Source of the DNA: Rhodopirellula baltica SH 1
Lineage (GTDB): Bacteria; Planctomycetota; Planctomycetia; Pirellulales; Pirellulaceae
Length of the DNA: 64,000 bases
Reading direction: 5' to 3'
Assembly: GCF_000196115.1 (NCBI RefSeq)
Contig: NC_005027.1
Location: 2,604,001 to 2,668,000 of the forward strand
Part shown: piece after piece, positions 43,120 through 52,423 of the stretch
How positions within the stretch are numbered: the stretch's first letter is position 1
Layout: each line of letters starts with the position of its first letter
Notes under the pieces: generated by a model
Databases searched by the model: none
Told to the model about the DNA's origin: nothing
The model's input: the letters and a program-made list of their open reading frames with translations, nothing else
Program-made: the position numbers and the translations under genes

Positions 43120-45273
43120 TCACTGTTCGTCTGAGTGAACTTCAAACTTCTTGAGGCGAACGCTTGATTCACTTCCCGCACCTCCGCTGTGCAGCATCAT
43201 AATGATTCCGTTGATCGGCGCGTTCGAGTGATCTGACATCGACACGATACGATCGTGCTGTTCACCTTCGGCACGAACCATCATGAAGAATCGCTCACCC
43301 CGGCGAGCGATTCGCAACGCGGTGGCAGATGTCACGGTGTGCCGTTCGGTTCCATTGAACCATTGACTTCCATCTGGCATTCGCACTCGCGCGTAGCCTT
43401 CCGCTTGAATAACGCCGGGTGCATTCAGACCCAACATCGAATTGACCGTCGTTCGCGGTTCAGACGTCGGCTGAACCTCGATTGCGAGAATGGCTTGTTG
43501 CCCGTTTCCCGAACTAAGTTTGAGTTCATCAAATTCTAGACGAATATCAAAGTCACCTTCGACGGGCATTTGCGCGACGAGGGCACTCGCCCCCCACTCG
43601 CCCGTTCCGATGTCTCGCATCCGAAGACCATCGTCAGCTTCGTTCCAAGGTCTTGTATCGTTGATCCTGGCAAACATCTCCGCATCCGGAGCTGCTTTCG
43701 TAAAGTCGTGCACGAACGACTTCTTCAACAGCTTCTTCGAGTCGTCCAACTGGTTCCGCAACGCTTGCATGTCCGGTACCGCGACGCCCGATATTTCCTC
43801 GGCGCGCACGCTGATGTTGGTCCAGGTCGTCGATGCAGAACCCCCCTTCGAGGAAAACGCTTTGAGGGTGATGCCTCCCGCGTTCAGGGAACCACGGCCG
43901 ACTTGATCAGTCGACAGAAGACGAAAGGTTTCAGAATCGTTTTCAGCGAACAAGTAGTGAACGGTGGTGCCCAGACGGACCATTCGAAAAACCCCCGATG
44001 TCGCTTCGTTCGCGACCCAATGATCTCTTGCTCGTTGAGCTTGATGGCCGGCATCCGTCATCGGCGAAAATCGGGTTCGCAGCTTTTGCTCTTTGTTATC
44101 CCATCGATGTCGAGCAACGCGAATTTTCTGACCATCACTTGGCAGGTACGCGAGCATTTCGAGAGCCCCGTCGCCGACGTCCGCATGTTGAAAGTTCTCG
44201 AATCGTGCGCGTAAATCGAAGTCGCCGCGCACCTCGAGCCAAAGGGGAAGATCGGTGCTTTGACTACCGCTCGCTTTCATTGTGATGCCGTCCTCTTCGA
44301 CTGAGATCGGCCCACCTCGTTGAATGAAATGGCTCGCGTCGAATTCCAATTTGCGAAAATCTTGCTGGTACGATTGCGGCAGTGCAGACGCCAACTGTTC
44401 CATCTCAGCTGTATTCGGCATCACGCGAAAATTCTCACCAAACACTTGATCCGCATTCGGCCAGTCACCTGACCATCGCAAATTACGAACTCGCACGTTC
44501 GTTTCGTCCGCGAAATGGAACAATCCGAACTGCCGTTGATTCCATGGTTCAAGCGTCCTCTCCACGATAGGCTTTCCATTCAGATGCAACTGAACATCAT
44601 CGCCTCGAAGCTCCAATCGAACTCGGTTCCATGAATTGTCTTTCAAGTCGAGCTGGGGACGTCTCTGACCTTCCTTGATTGCGAATACTCGATTCGCAGG
44701 CGAAAGAATGCCTGGTTGATGCGCACCGTCTGTCACCCAGTGCACCTTGACGCCATCCGGTTCGAGCATCAAAGCCATCCGATCAATCGCTGGGTGGACG
44801 GCCGTTTTTCCCTTCGCGTAGAAGAACTCATATTCAATCGAGCCATGTTCCATCATCGGCCGGTGATACATCAGCAGACTCTCCAAATTGGATCCCGCGA
44901 GTTCACGTCGAGCCGCGTGCTGAACCTCAAACGACGCTTCCGTTTCTTGCGTCGCAACGGATCGCCATGAAAACATGTCGTTCGGGTTGTCAACAGGCTC
45001 GTCGTAGTAGCTGTACCAACCAACTAGTTTCGGCGAATTGACCATGTCGATGGAGGAGGGAATTTCAGGCGATCCCGTGATAGTGAGGTTGCGAATGCCT
45101 CCGTGGCTCAACCGATGTGCTCGCAACGCCACCCAAGGGAACTGCCCGTCCACCAACGTTCGCTGCAAAATGGGCCTTCCGTTGATGAAGTGACGACAGA
45201 CCCCATCACGAACCGAGACTCGACAACTCATCCAATCGTCTGGCGGGCTCATCGGGGGATCCAGTGGCAGCAT
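43120..45273 (-). CDS. DUF1581/DUF1583-type protein, C-terminal part (frameshifted)
   Basis: 717 residues in this frame, with no signal peptide and no good ribosome binding site at its first ATG (45273). It continues the protein begun at 46370: the frame upstream of its ATG reads FASHHSSRDQAEIGGIRSQE, which continues the DUF1581 domain broken off in the N-terminal piece. Repeated concanavalin-like modules are visible (DDWMSCRVSVRDGVCRHFINGRPI, NSWNRVRLELRGDDVQLHLNGKPI, GDFDLRARFENF, GDFDIRLEFDEL). Joined at the T6 tract the whole protein would be 1083 residues, normal for this planctomycete family. Role unknown; surface glycan binding is a guess. Confidence 0.75.
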   Translation of the reverse strand: MLPLDPPMSPPDDWMSCRVSVRDGVCRHFINGRPILQRTLVDGQFPWVALRAHRLSHGGIRNLTITGSPEIPSSIDMVNSPKLVGWYSYYDEPVDNPNDMFSWRSVATQETEASFEVQHAARRELAGSNLESLLMYHRPMMEHGSIEYEFFYAKGKTAVHPAIDRMALMLEPDGVKVHWVTDGAHQPGILSPANRVFAIKEGQRRPQLDLKDNSWNRVRLELRGDDVQLHLNGKPIVERTLEPWNQRQFGLFHFADETNVRVRNLRWSGDWPNADQVFGENFRVMPNTAEMEQLASALPQSYQQDFRKLEFDASHFIQRGGPISVEEDGITMKASGSQSTDLPLWLEVRGDFDLRARFENFQHADVGDGALEMLAYLPSDGQKIRVARHRWDNKEQKLRTRFSPMTDAGHQAQRARDHWVANEATSGVFRMVRLGTTVHYLFAENDSETFRLLSTDQVGRGSLNAGGITLKAFSSKGGSASTTWTNISVRAEEISGVAVPDMQALRNQLDDSKKLLKKSFVHDFTKAAPDAEMFARINDTRPWNEADDGLRMRDIGTGEWGASALVAQMPVEGDFDIRLEFDELKLSSGNGQQAILAIEVQPTSEPRTTVNSMLGLNAPGVIQAEGYARVRMPDGSQWFNGTERHTVTSATALRIARRGERFFMMVRAEGEQHDRIVSMSDHSNAPINGIIMMLHSGGAGSESSVRLKKFEVHSDEQ

Positions 45274-46370
45274 TTCTTGACTGCGGATCCCGCCGATCTC
45301 GGCTTGGTCTCGAGAGGAATGATGCGAAGCAAAAAATCGGCATACGCAACTTGCATTTCTTGAAAAGGTTGACCAGTCAAATCACATTCAATTTCAAAAT
45401 CCCCCGTCAACGGCGAAGGCAAATACAGGTAATCGTTGTTGTGGCCCGAGACCTTGTGCACGGCATAGCCCATAGGCCGCCATGTTGCAGCGGCGAAGCC
45501 GTTGCCCCGAGAGTTGGCAGACACCACCGAGGCTCGCTGCCAAGATCGGAAGGGCGAATTCTCGAAGGCACTCGACGACACCGATCGATGCATTGCATTG
45601 GTTTCGTTGCTCAAGGTGAGAGCAGCAAGAGAACCAAAGGCATAGACATCCCAAACCCCGTTTGAATCCCATTCGAAGTCCTCCATTTTCGGCGAGCAAA
45701 TACTGGCGGCAAGTTCGACCAATTCACTTCGCCGCAACGCACTCTGTCTCCCGTAGGCGAGCGCCAAGATCTCCGGCCAATCCTGCCTGTTTGAATCAGG
45801 AGATTGTTTCCGAACGAGAGTTGCCAACGCATCCAAAATTGCGGAAGTGGATTGAGACGGAGTCGCAGGTGACTTCGACGTGAGACTCGCAACATCGATC
45901 ATGAACAGCAGAGCCAGCTTCGCTCGAATTTGATCCGACTGCGACGAATCCGGAACCTCATGCACTCGTCGGCGAAGTTCGCTCAGACGGTTTGTTTCTT
46001 TGGCTGATGTTAGAAGATAGAACGCTGGCGATGTGATTCCTTCGACAACGCTTTCCTTAGGAGCAACCTCTGAGTCTGCGATGGGAGAGATCTGCACAAA
46101 CCTGGATTGCATTCGAAAGTTTGAACGCGTTTCTGAAGGCAACACCCAATCGGCCAAAACATCAAAGCGATCTTCAGGGGTAAGCTTAGACGCTTGCAGG
46201 ACAACGCTGTCAAAGCCCTGCGAAAGAACGTCGTGCTCCCTCGTAAACAAGAGCTCTCGAACAGACTCGTCGGAACTTCCCGCATGCAAGTGCCGGGGAG
46301 TTCCAACCGACAGCGATGTAAAAAGCGAAACGACGATCAACAAGAGTCGGCAACATGCTTTCGAAATCAT
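45249..46370 (-). CDS. DUF1583-type protein, N-terminal part (frameshifted)
   Basis: 373 residues from the ATG at 46370, which has GGAG nine bases upstream (a start at 46421 is less supported). A signal peptide (ACCRLLLIVVSLFTSLSVG) precedes a helical region. Near the end the DUF1581 domain begins (DYLYLPSPLTGDFEIECDL) and is then lost: after VAYADFLLR the frame reads a nonsense tail (IIPLETKPRSAGSAVKKCC) to a stop at 45249. The continuing domain is in the -1 frame. Either the gene is broken, or a slip at the T6 tract at 45330-45336 makes the full protein. Confidence 0.7.
   Translation of the reverse strand: MISKACCRLLLIVVSLFTSLSVGTPRHLHAGSSDESVRELLFTREHDVLSQGFDSVVLQASKLTPEDRFDVLADWVLPSETRSNFRMQSRFVQISPIADSEVAPKESVVEGITSPAFYLLTSAKETNRLSELRRRVHEVPDSSQSDQIRAKLALLFMIDVASLTSKSPATPSQSTSAILDALATLVRKQSPDSNRQDWPEILALAYGRQSALRRSELVELAASICSPKMEDFEWDSNGVWDVYAFGSLAALTLSNETNAMHRSVSSSAFENSPFRSWQRASVVSANSRGNGFAAATWRPMGYAVHKVSGHNNDYLYLPSPLTGDFEIECDLTGQPFQEMQVAYADFLLRIIPLETKPRSAGSAVKKCCHWIPR
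45330..45336 (-). promoter_or_regulatory. Candidate -1 frameshift site U UUU UUG
   Basis: On the minus strand the in-frame codons are GAT TTT TTG, forming the slippery heptamer T TTT TTG. A -1 slip gives Leu then GCT TCG CAT CAT, entering exactly the frame of the C-terminal part. A one-base loss from a T7 tract would look the same. Confidence 0.45.
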
Positions 46371-46531
46371 CCAATCTTCTCCCGTATAGAACGCACCATT
46401 TAAGAGCGTCAGAGCAGCCAATTGAGACCAGTATCTCGATCAGCCTGCCTGAGGGATTTGATTGTATGCCAGCAAGGGCAACCGTGTCACACAACAGAGA
46501 TTGTTGGTGACAATACGCGACAAACACGTAG

Positions 46532-46557
46532 CGACGATGCGAATCCCGGCATCGTCG
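46532..46557 (-). terminator. Hairpin after ilvA
   Basis: Stem CGACGATGC / GCATCGTCG with an eight-base loop, 11 bases beyond the ilvA stop. No T tract, so strength is uncertain. Confidence 0.45.
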
Positions 46558-46567
46558 AAATCAATCC

Positions 46568-47815
46568 TTACACCAACAACTCGAACAGCATGCGTTGTTC
46601 GTTGACGACTTGGTATTCGATATTGCTGGCGGCCATCCGGTCGAGCAAGCCTTGGTAGTCGTCGCGGTGGGCGACCTGCAAACCAACGAGCGCCGGCCCG
46701 GTTTCGCGATTGTGCTTTCGTGTGTACTCAAAGTGTGTGATGTCGTCGGTTGGCCCAAGCACATTGTTGAGGAACTCTCGCAAAGCCCCGGCTCGCTGCG
46801 GAAACTTGATGATGAAGTAGTGCTGCAAACCTTCGTACAACATTGCTCGGTCACGAATTTCTTCGGTGCGAGTGATGTCGTTGTTGCTTCCGCCGACAAC
46901 GCAGACAACAGTTTTGCCGCAAATTTCGGATGCGAGCTGGTCCAGTGCGGCGATCGACAACGCGCCAGCCGGTTCCACGACCAAACCTTCGTCGTTGTAG
47001 AGCTGCAACATCACGCTGCACACCTTTCCTTCCGGCACCAAAATCATTTCGTCAATCACATGTTGAGCGATCTTGAAATTCAAATCTCCGACACGCCTGA
47101 CCGCGGCTCCATCAACGAAGTTGTCGATCTTTTCCAGCGTGATCACCTCGCCTGCTCGAAGGCTATCATGCATCGCTGGTGCACCGGTGGGTTCAATGCC
47201 GATGATCTTCGTTTTCGGTGAAAGCTGTTTGAAGATGCTGCCCAATCCCGAGATCAGACCGCCGCCACCGACGGCAACGAGCACCATATCAATTGGCTCG
47301 GAATGGTCCTCTAAAATTTCAGCACCAACGGTGCCTTGTCCCTCAATGATCGCGGGATCATCAAACGGAGGAATGTACGTCAGGCCTTCCTCAGCTGCGC
47401 GATGAGCCTCCGCGGCGGCGTCGTCAAAGGTGTCACCAATCAAGATGACCTCAACGTGTTCCTGTCCAAACAGCTTGACTTTGTCGACCTTTTGCTTCGG
47501 CGTGACCGCCGGCATAAAAACTCGCCCCTGAATCCCCATGGCATGGCAGGCGTAGGCGAATCCTTGCGCGTGATTTCCGGCACTAGCGCAAACGACTCCC
47601 GCGGCACGTTGTGCATCACTGAGTTGCGACATCCGGTTGTACGCGCCACGAATTTTGTAGCTGCGAACTTCCTGCAAGTCCTCACGTTTGAGCAAAATCT
47701 CCGCATCATAAAGTGCAGAGAGCCGAGCGTTTCGCATCAATGGCGTGTGGCGAACCACTTTGGCGATTCGCTTGCGAGCCGCTTCAATTTTGTCGGCGGC
47801 GATCAGAGGGGACAT
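46568..47815 (-). CDS. ilvA: Threonine ammonia-lyase (threonine dehydratase)
   Basis: 415 residues. It converts threonine to 2-oxobutanoate and ammonia, the first step toward isoleucine. PLP lysine K54 is in EVRSYKIRGAYN; other marks are SAGNHAQGFAYA, the phosphate-binding loop AVGGGGLISG, and VVEPAGALSIAAL. A single ACT-like domain follows (residues about 335-415: HYFIIKFPQRAGALREFLNNVLG, VGLQVAHRDDYQGLLDRM), the short form like Bacillus IlvA rather than the two-ACT E. coli form. It is 19 bases downstream of lptB. Confidence 0.94.
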   Translation of the reverse strand: MSPLIAADKIEAARKRIAKVVRHTPLMRNARLSALYDAEILLKREDLQEVRSYKIRGAYNRMSQLSDAQRAAGVVCASAGNHAQGFAYACHAMGIQGRVFMPAVTPKQKVDKVKLFGQEHVEVILIGDTFDDAAAEAHRAAEEGLTYIPPFDDPAIIEGQGTVGAEILEDHSEPIDMVLVAVGGGGLISGLGSIFKQLSPKTKIIGIEPTGAPAMHDSLRAGEVITLEKIDNFVDGAAVRRVGDLNFKIAQHVIDEMILVPEGKVCSVMLQLYNDEGLVVEPAGALSIAALDQLASEICGKTVVCVVGGSNNDITRTEEIRDRAMLYEGLQHYFIIKFPQRAGALREFLNNVLGPTDDITHFEYTRKHNRETGPALVGLQVAHRDDYQGLLDRMAASNIEYQVVNEQRMLFELLV

Positions 47816-47834
47816 GGTGCTAATCAGGTAGGTG

Positions 47835-48788
47835 TCAAACGTCGGTCACGCGACGCCGAGGGACTTGCCGTCGCGGTGTTGCGGTGGCGGGTGACGCAGG
47901 TGGTGGTTGTGGGTGAGCCGGATCGACTCGGAATTGATTCGCGGCAGGCGCATTGGAAGCTGCCTGACCGCTATCGACCGATGTGCCAGCGGCAGCGTCG
48001 AGGTCACCCAAGTATTCTTCTCGAACCTTGGGGTGACGTTTGACTTCATCGGGTGTGCCATCAATCAACACTTGACCCTGGTAGATCACATAGCAGCGAT
48101 CCACCGTCGTCAAAATTTCGCGAGCCGCGTGGTCCGTGATCAACACACTGATCCCAGAGTCACGCAGTTGTTGGATAACGCCTTGGATGGATTGCACGGT
48201 CACCGGGTCGATCCCCGCGAACGGCTCATCAAGCATCACGATCCGTGGATTGGATACGAGGCATCGTGCGATCTCGAGCCGGCGGCGCTCGCCACCGGAC
48301 AAACCTGCCGCCCGGCTCTTTCGAATGTGCGTGATATTGAATTCTTCCAACAACTCGTTGGTTCGCTGTTTGCGTTGCTTGCGATCCACGCCCAACAACT
48401 CGAACAACGCGGAGATATTCTGTTCCACCGTCAGCTTTTTGAAAACGCTCGGTTCCTGAGGCAGGTACCCCATCTGACCGTCGCGAGCACGCCGGAACAT
48501 CGGCCAATCGGTGACATCTTGTCCGCCTAAGTACACGCGACCTTGGTCGGGCTGAACGAGTCCGCATATCATTCGAAAGCTGGTCGATTTTCCCGCACCG
48601 TTTGGCCCGAGCAAGCCAACGATCTCCGCTTCGCCCACGTGCAAATTCACGCCATCGACGACGCGGCGACGACCATAGGTCTTTTGCAGACCAACTGCTT
48701 CGAGCACCGGTTCGGACGATTGCGGCATGACACCGTGTCCCATCGCAGATTCGGTGGGAAAGGATGTCGGTGTAAATTCGTCACTCAT
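47835..48788 (-). CDS. lptB: LPS export ABC transporter ATP-binding protein
   Basis: 317 residues from the ATG at 48788, with AAGGA nine bases upstream. It is the cytoplasmic ATPase of the Lpt machine moving LPS to the outer membrane. Walker A GPNGAGKST (residues 61-69), Q-loop GYLPQEPSVFKKLTVEQNI, signature LSGGERRRLEIARCL, Walker B IVMLDEPFAGIDP and H-loop LITDHAAREIL are all present and match LptB closely. A Pro/Ala-rich C-terminal extension of about 55 residues (residues 262-317) is not found in E. coli LptB. The gene lies just after lepB with a 21-base gap. Confidence 0.94.
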   Translation of the reverse strand: MSDEFTPTSFPTESAMGHGVMPQSSEPVLEAVGLQKTYGRRRVVDGVNLHVGEAEIVGLLGPNGAGKSTSFRMICGLVQPDQGRVYLGGQDVTDWPMFRRARDGQMGYLPQEPSVFKKLTVEQNISALFELLGVDRKQRKQRTNELLEEFNITHIRKSRAAGLSGGERRRLEIARCLVSNPRIVMLDEPFAGIDPVTVQSIQGVIQQLRDSGISVLITDHAAREILTTVDRCYVIYQGQVLIDGTPDEVKRHPKVREEYLGDLDAAAGTSVDSGQAASNAPAANQFRVDPAHPQPPPASPATATPRRQVPRRRVTDV

Positions 48789-48809
48789 GATTCGATTCCT
48801 TTCAGTGAA

Positions 48810-50837
48810 TCACTTGATTCGTTGCATCCGGTCCACGTTGGGCCAAAACGGCAACGGCGACTTCCACGGGTGCGGCCAGAACACCAGCAAAGCCTTGCCC
48901 ACCAACAAGTCTCGCGGGACGTACGAAACATCCGCGAATTTGTAGGCGTCTTTATCGGGACTGGCGTAATTGCCCAGCCGAGTCTTATTGCCAGCCCAAC
49001 ACCGCGCATCCAAACTTTCAGGACTGTTGTCGCCCATCGGAAAGAACTGGTCCTCTTCCATACGGAACGAAACCGTGCGGCGATTTTGCCAACCGGGAAA
49101 GTCCGACCAGATTGTCGGTTCGCCCATTAGCAACTGTATGTCACGAACAATCTCTTCGGTTTGCGATCCAGCACCGACGAAGCGTCGCAGGGCACCCATG
49201 TCATAGTCGAGCATGTCATAGTCTCTGCTATCGACCGCGATATAGTACTTATCACGATGAATCACCAAATGATTCAGCGTGGCGGATCCACCGGTCACAC
49301 CGATGGCGACCGGTGCGGCGTCCAGCGGATTGCCCGGCCCGTCATACCGTGGTTGATTCTCAGCGACCGGGACAATCGAATCGAAATCGAAAGTGGTTGG
49401 TGATTGAAACGCAACAACCTCGTCATCGATCCAAAGCGTCAGTTCGTTGTCCGCGTTGCTGAACCGAAAATCGTGTTGTTGACCGGCACGCACGGATGTT
49501 GTCGCAACAGGGTGCAGATTTCCATCGCCATCAAACGCGCGGACGTCTCCGTCATCGAGCGTCAGCTTTACTTCACCGGTTTTCAAATCAATCTCACAAA
49601 GATGCCGCACGCCGGCTTCGACAATCTCAAACGTCAACCGCTCCGCATCCGCTGAGGTTTCGATACTTTTGGAAACGATCAAATCGCCAACCCAGTGCAC
49701 CCCATCGGCACCATGGAAGGAACCGCCGAAATTCACTGTGCCGCGAAACTGAGACAAATCACCACCGGATTTGTAATCCATTCGGAAAACGCCATCGGAT
49801 CGGGATTGACCAAGAAGACGTTTCATACGCGAAACGTTTACCGGACTCGGTTTCTGGTCATAGACACGATCGGAATCCACATTCAAATACGCATCGTAGG
49901 CGTAGAAGTCGGTCACGAGGCGCCCACTGTGTGGGTCCACTTCCGCCAACGACTGTCCGGCAATCGCTGCGTCCCACTGTTCTTGATTTGGAAAGTGGTG
50001 GTAGTAACGAAGCCACTGGGTTTGTCCCTCGGCAGCCTGCACTGTTGCGGTGAGACCTTCGGTGGACTGGTCGACCGACCAAGAATCCTTCGGAACAGAA
50101 TCGCCACCCGGTGTCCAAGGCTGCAATCGCGATGGATACCCCGCCTCGATCAATGCCTGTGCCTGGTGCTCGCTGTCGTAAACCAAATGGCTCATCGCCA
50201 TCAACTTCTCAGGTGACTTGCGTTGGATCTCGCCGATCCCCGCCGACGCCTCGTCCGCGTTTTGGCTCGCGTAGACGTCACCGTATCGAATCGAAATGGT
50301 TTCGCCGGGCAATCCCACCAGGCGTTTGATGTAGTTCTGCTTTGGGTTGACCGGCACCTTGAAGACGATCACGTCCCAGCGTTTGGGTTCTTTCAACGTG
50401 TAAGCGAATTTGCTGACCAAAATCCGATCACCGCTGAAGGTCTGGTGATCGGGATCGTTTGCCAAATCCAACGGGTTCACGTGCCGACAATTGGGGCAAA
50501 TGCCACCGACGACGGCCTTCTCCAGAGCGGGCGTGCGATTTTCCAAACTCGCTCCGATTGGGAACTGTTGCCCGCATTGGTCGCAAAAGACATCTTTGTG
50601 GGCGCCCATCAACGCTGGAGCCATCGATCCGGTGGGAATAACGAAGGCTTCTGCGATGAAAGCACGGAACAACAAAGCCAAAATGAACGCCACCGCGAAG
50701 GCTTCCACGGTTTCGCGTCCGCCCTGCAATCGGAAGACGGCTGCTCTTTGTTGCGGAATCGTCAATGCATCAAAAGCCGCCTGGGCCTCCGACACGGTAC
50801 CGTCCTTGCCGGACTTCGATTCGGTCGATGATTTCAT
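48810..50837 (-). CDS. lepB: Signal peptidase I with large inserted domain
   Basis: 675 residues from the ATG at 50837; E. coli LepB has 324. It removes signal peptides at the membrane. One helix (VEAFAVAFILALLFRAFIAEAF) precedes the catalytic serine S71 in IPTGSMAPAL; the general base is K171 in NYIKRLVGLPGE, and box E GDNSPESLDARCWAGN is near residue 602. A zinc-ribbon-like insert sits after S71 (CDQC at 85-88 and CPNC at 114-117). Between residues about 200 and 570 there is an extra region with jelly-roll character (RLTFEIVEAGVRHLCEIDL, HDFRFSNADNELTLWIDDEVV, ATLNHLVIHRDKYYI). It starts a group with lptB and ilvA. An upstream in-frame start at 50993 is less likely. Confidence 0.9.
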   Translation of the reverse strand: MKSSTESKSGKDGTVSEAQAAFDALTIPQQRAAVFRLQGGRETVEAFAVAFILALLFRAFIAEAFVIPTGSMAPALMGAHKDVFCDQCGQQFPIGASLENRTPALEKAVVGGICPNCRHVNPLDLANDPDHQTFSGDRILVSKFAYTLKEPKRWDVIVFKVPVNPKQNYIKRLVGLPGETISIRYGDVYASQNADEASAGIGEIQRKSPEKLMAMSHLVYDSEHQAQALIEAGYPSRLQPWTPGGDSVPKDSWSVDQSTEGLTATVQAAEGQTQWLRYYHHFPNQEQWDAAIAGQSLAEVDPHSGRLVTDFYAYDAYLNVDSDRVYDQKPSPVNVSRMKRLLGQSRSDGVFRMDYKSGGDLSQFRGTVNFGGSFHGADGVHWVGDLIVSKSIETSADAERLTFEIVEAGVRHLCEIDLKTGEVKLTLDDGDVRAFDGDGNLHPVATTSVRAGQQHDFRFSNADNELTLWIDDEVVAFQSPTTFDFDSIVPVAENQPRYDGPGNPLDAAPVAIGVTGGSATLNHLVIHRDKYYIAVDSRDYDMLDYDMGALRRFVGAGSQTEEIVRDIQLLMGEPTIWSDFPGWQNRRTVSFRMEEDQFFPMGDNSPESLDARCWAGNKTRLGNYASPDKDAYKFADVSYVPRDLLVGKALLVFWPHPWKSPLPFWPNVDRMQRIK

Positions 50838-51055
50838 GATGTTGGAAAATCGGGGTATTTTGCGAAGGACGCAGTCTAGCGAAAGATCGTCTCGACCGGA
50901 CCATCGGTTTTTTTCGTCCAAACCGGTGCAATCCCGCCAATGCAGTGGTGGGAACCTCGGCTGGTTTTGGGCGCAGAATCCGACCGAACACACCTGAATA
51001 GAGGAAACTGCAAAACTCTTTCACGGACGAAAGGGAGCCTCTGTTCATTCCAGGG

Positions 51056-52354
51056 ATGATTTCTGCCGTGAAACCCGCGATCCAAGCCGCTCGGTCCCCG
51101 GCCCACCGCTGGATCCTTCCGTTGATTCTCGGCATGGCCATGATGGCGGTCCTTTCCGCTCAATCACCCGGCGATCCCGCCATGGATTGGTCGTTGGCAG
51201 ATTCCCCGGCAATTGCTTCTTCGAGCGATGCGTTTCCGACCTCGAAAGAGACGCCATCGCTCAAGCTCGACGGCCCCCAGTCAATTGAAACGATTGTCAT
51301 CGAGAATCTTACTGAGCCGATCGGAGCAGATTCGTCGATCAGCTACACACGACAACAGGTCATGCAGTGGGCGTATCAGCACTCACCTGAAGCCAACATG
51401 ATCGACCAAGAATCCCGGGCGGTTGCATGTGGAGTCGATTGTGATGATGACGATGCCGTCTGCCAACTTCGCTTGATCCGGTCCGTCCTAGCCGAGATCG
51501 CGTTGGGTCGCCGTTCGGACGACGCCGCAGATGCGGCCAAAGCCTACGATCGATTGGTTGCGGCACAGCTCGGCAAGCAAATCGCTCGACAAGGGATCGA
51601 GGTGCAAAACCGATTGATCGACTTGGCAAACGAAGCCGATCGATTGGGCGTCACCGATGGAAATGTTTTGCAACTGCAACAAGCCAAACTGGTTTGGCAG
51701 GACATGGAAGTCCAACAAACGTTCGCAACGCAGAAACTACGACAAGAATTGGCCCGACGGACCGGTCAGCCCGAATCCGAAGTCGCCCTCGCGGTAGCAA
51801 TCGACTCATTGCAATCCATCGAATCGGTCGACGCGGGCTTCAGCGTTGCAACCGCTTTGGACAACCGCAATGATTTGAAAGCGGTCAAACAACTGTGCGC
51901 CGGCATGCGAAGTTGCAATCTGTCCTCGGCACGACAATTGATCGGTGCCCTCAGTCCGGGCGCCGGTTTGGCCATCGCGTCGGCTGCCGGAAAGAAACTC
52001 TTTTCGTGTTTCTCGCCAGATGCGAACACGAGCGATTTGAGTTGCCGACGTCAACAATGTTCACTACTTCGCGAATCGTTGTCGGATGTGATTCGCAACG
52101 AAACACTGCAAGCTGTCCTTGACGTTCGGCTGGCGAACGCTCGTCTCGGTCTGATTGATCGTCAATTGCAATGGGCGGAGGAACGGTTGGCAGAAACAAA
52201 GGCCGCGATCGAACTGGACCAACAACCCGTTGGCTCGGATGACCTGATTCGCTTGGAACTGGAAAAATTGCGTGGTGATCAACTCGCCCGGCAATTGGAT
52301 GTTTCATTGGCGATTACTGAGTGGAAACGTGTGCAAGCGATCGTGTTAAAGTAG
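51056..52354 (+). CDS. TolC-like outer membrane efflux protein (probable)
   Basis: 432 residues. A signal peptide (WILPLILGMAMMAVLSAQS) is followed by long amphipathic helices rich in Gln/Ala/Leu (VAAQLGKQIARQGIEVQNRLIDLANEADRLGVTDGNVLQLQQAKLVWQDM and LDVRLANARLGLIDRQLQWAEERLAETKAAIEL), the paired coiled-coil pattern of TolC family channels. About eight cysteines in the middle are unusual. No obvious partner pump is adjacent. The assignment rests on helical pattern rather than conserved residues. Confidence 0.55.
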   Translation: MISAVKPAIQAARSPAHRWILPLILGMAMMAVLSAQSPGDPAMDWSLADSPAIASSSDAFPTSKETPSLKLDGPQSIETIVIENLTEPIGADSSISYTRQQVMQWAYQHSPEANMIDQESRAVACGVDCDDDDAVCQLRLIRSVLAEIALGRRSDDAADAAKAYDRLVAAQLGKQIARQGIEVQNRLIDLANEADRLGVTDGNVLQLQQAKLVWQDMEVQQTFATQKLRQELARRTGQPESEVALAVAIDSLQSIESVDAGFSVATALDNRNDLKAVKQLCAGMRSCNLSSARQLIGALSPGAGLAIASAAGKKLFSCFSPDANTSDLSCRRQQCSLLRESLSDVIRNETLQAVLDVRLANARLGLIDRQLQWAEERLAETKAAIELDQQPVGSDDLIRLELEKLRGDQLARQLDVSLAITEWKRVQAIVLK

Positions 52355-52423
52355 CCTCTCACGATCATTCCACGATTCGACCATGCCGCCTCGCGCTGCG
52401 TGGCAAACTGATAGGCCATCGCG

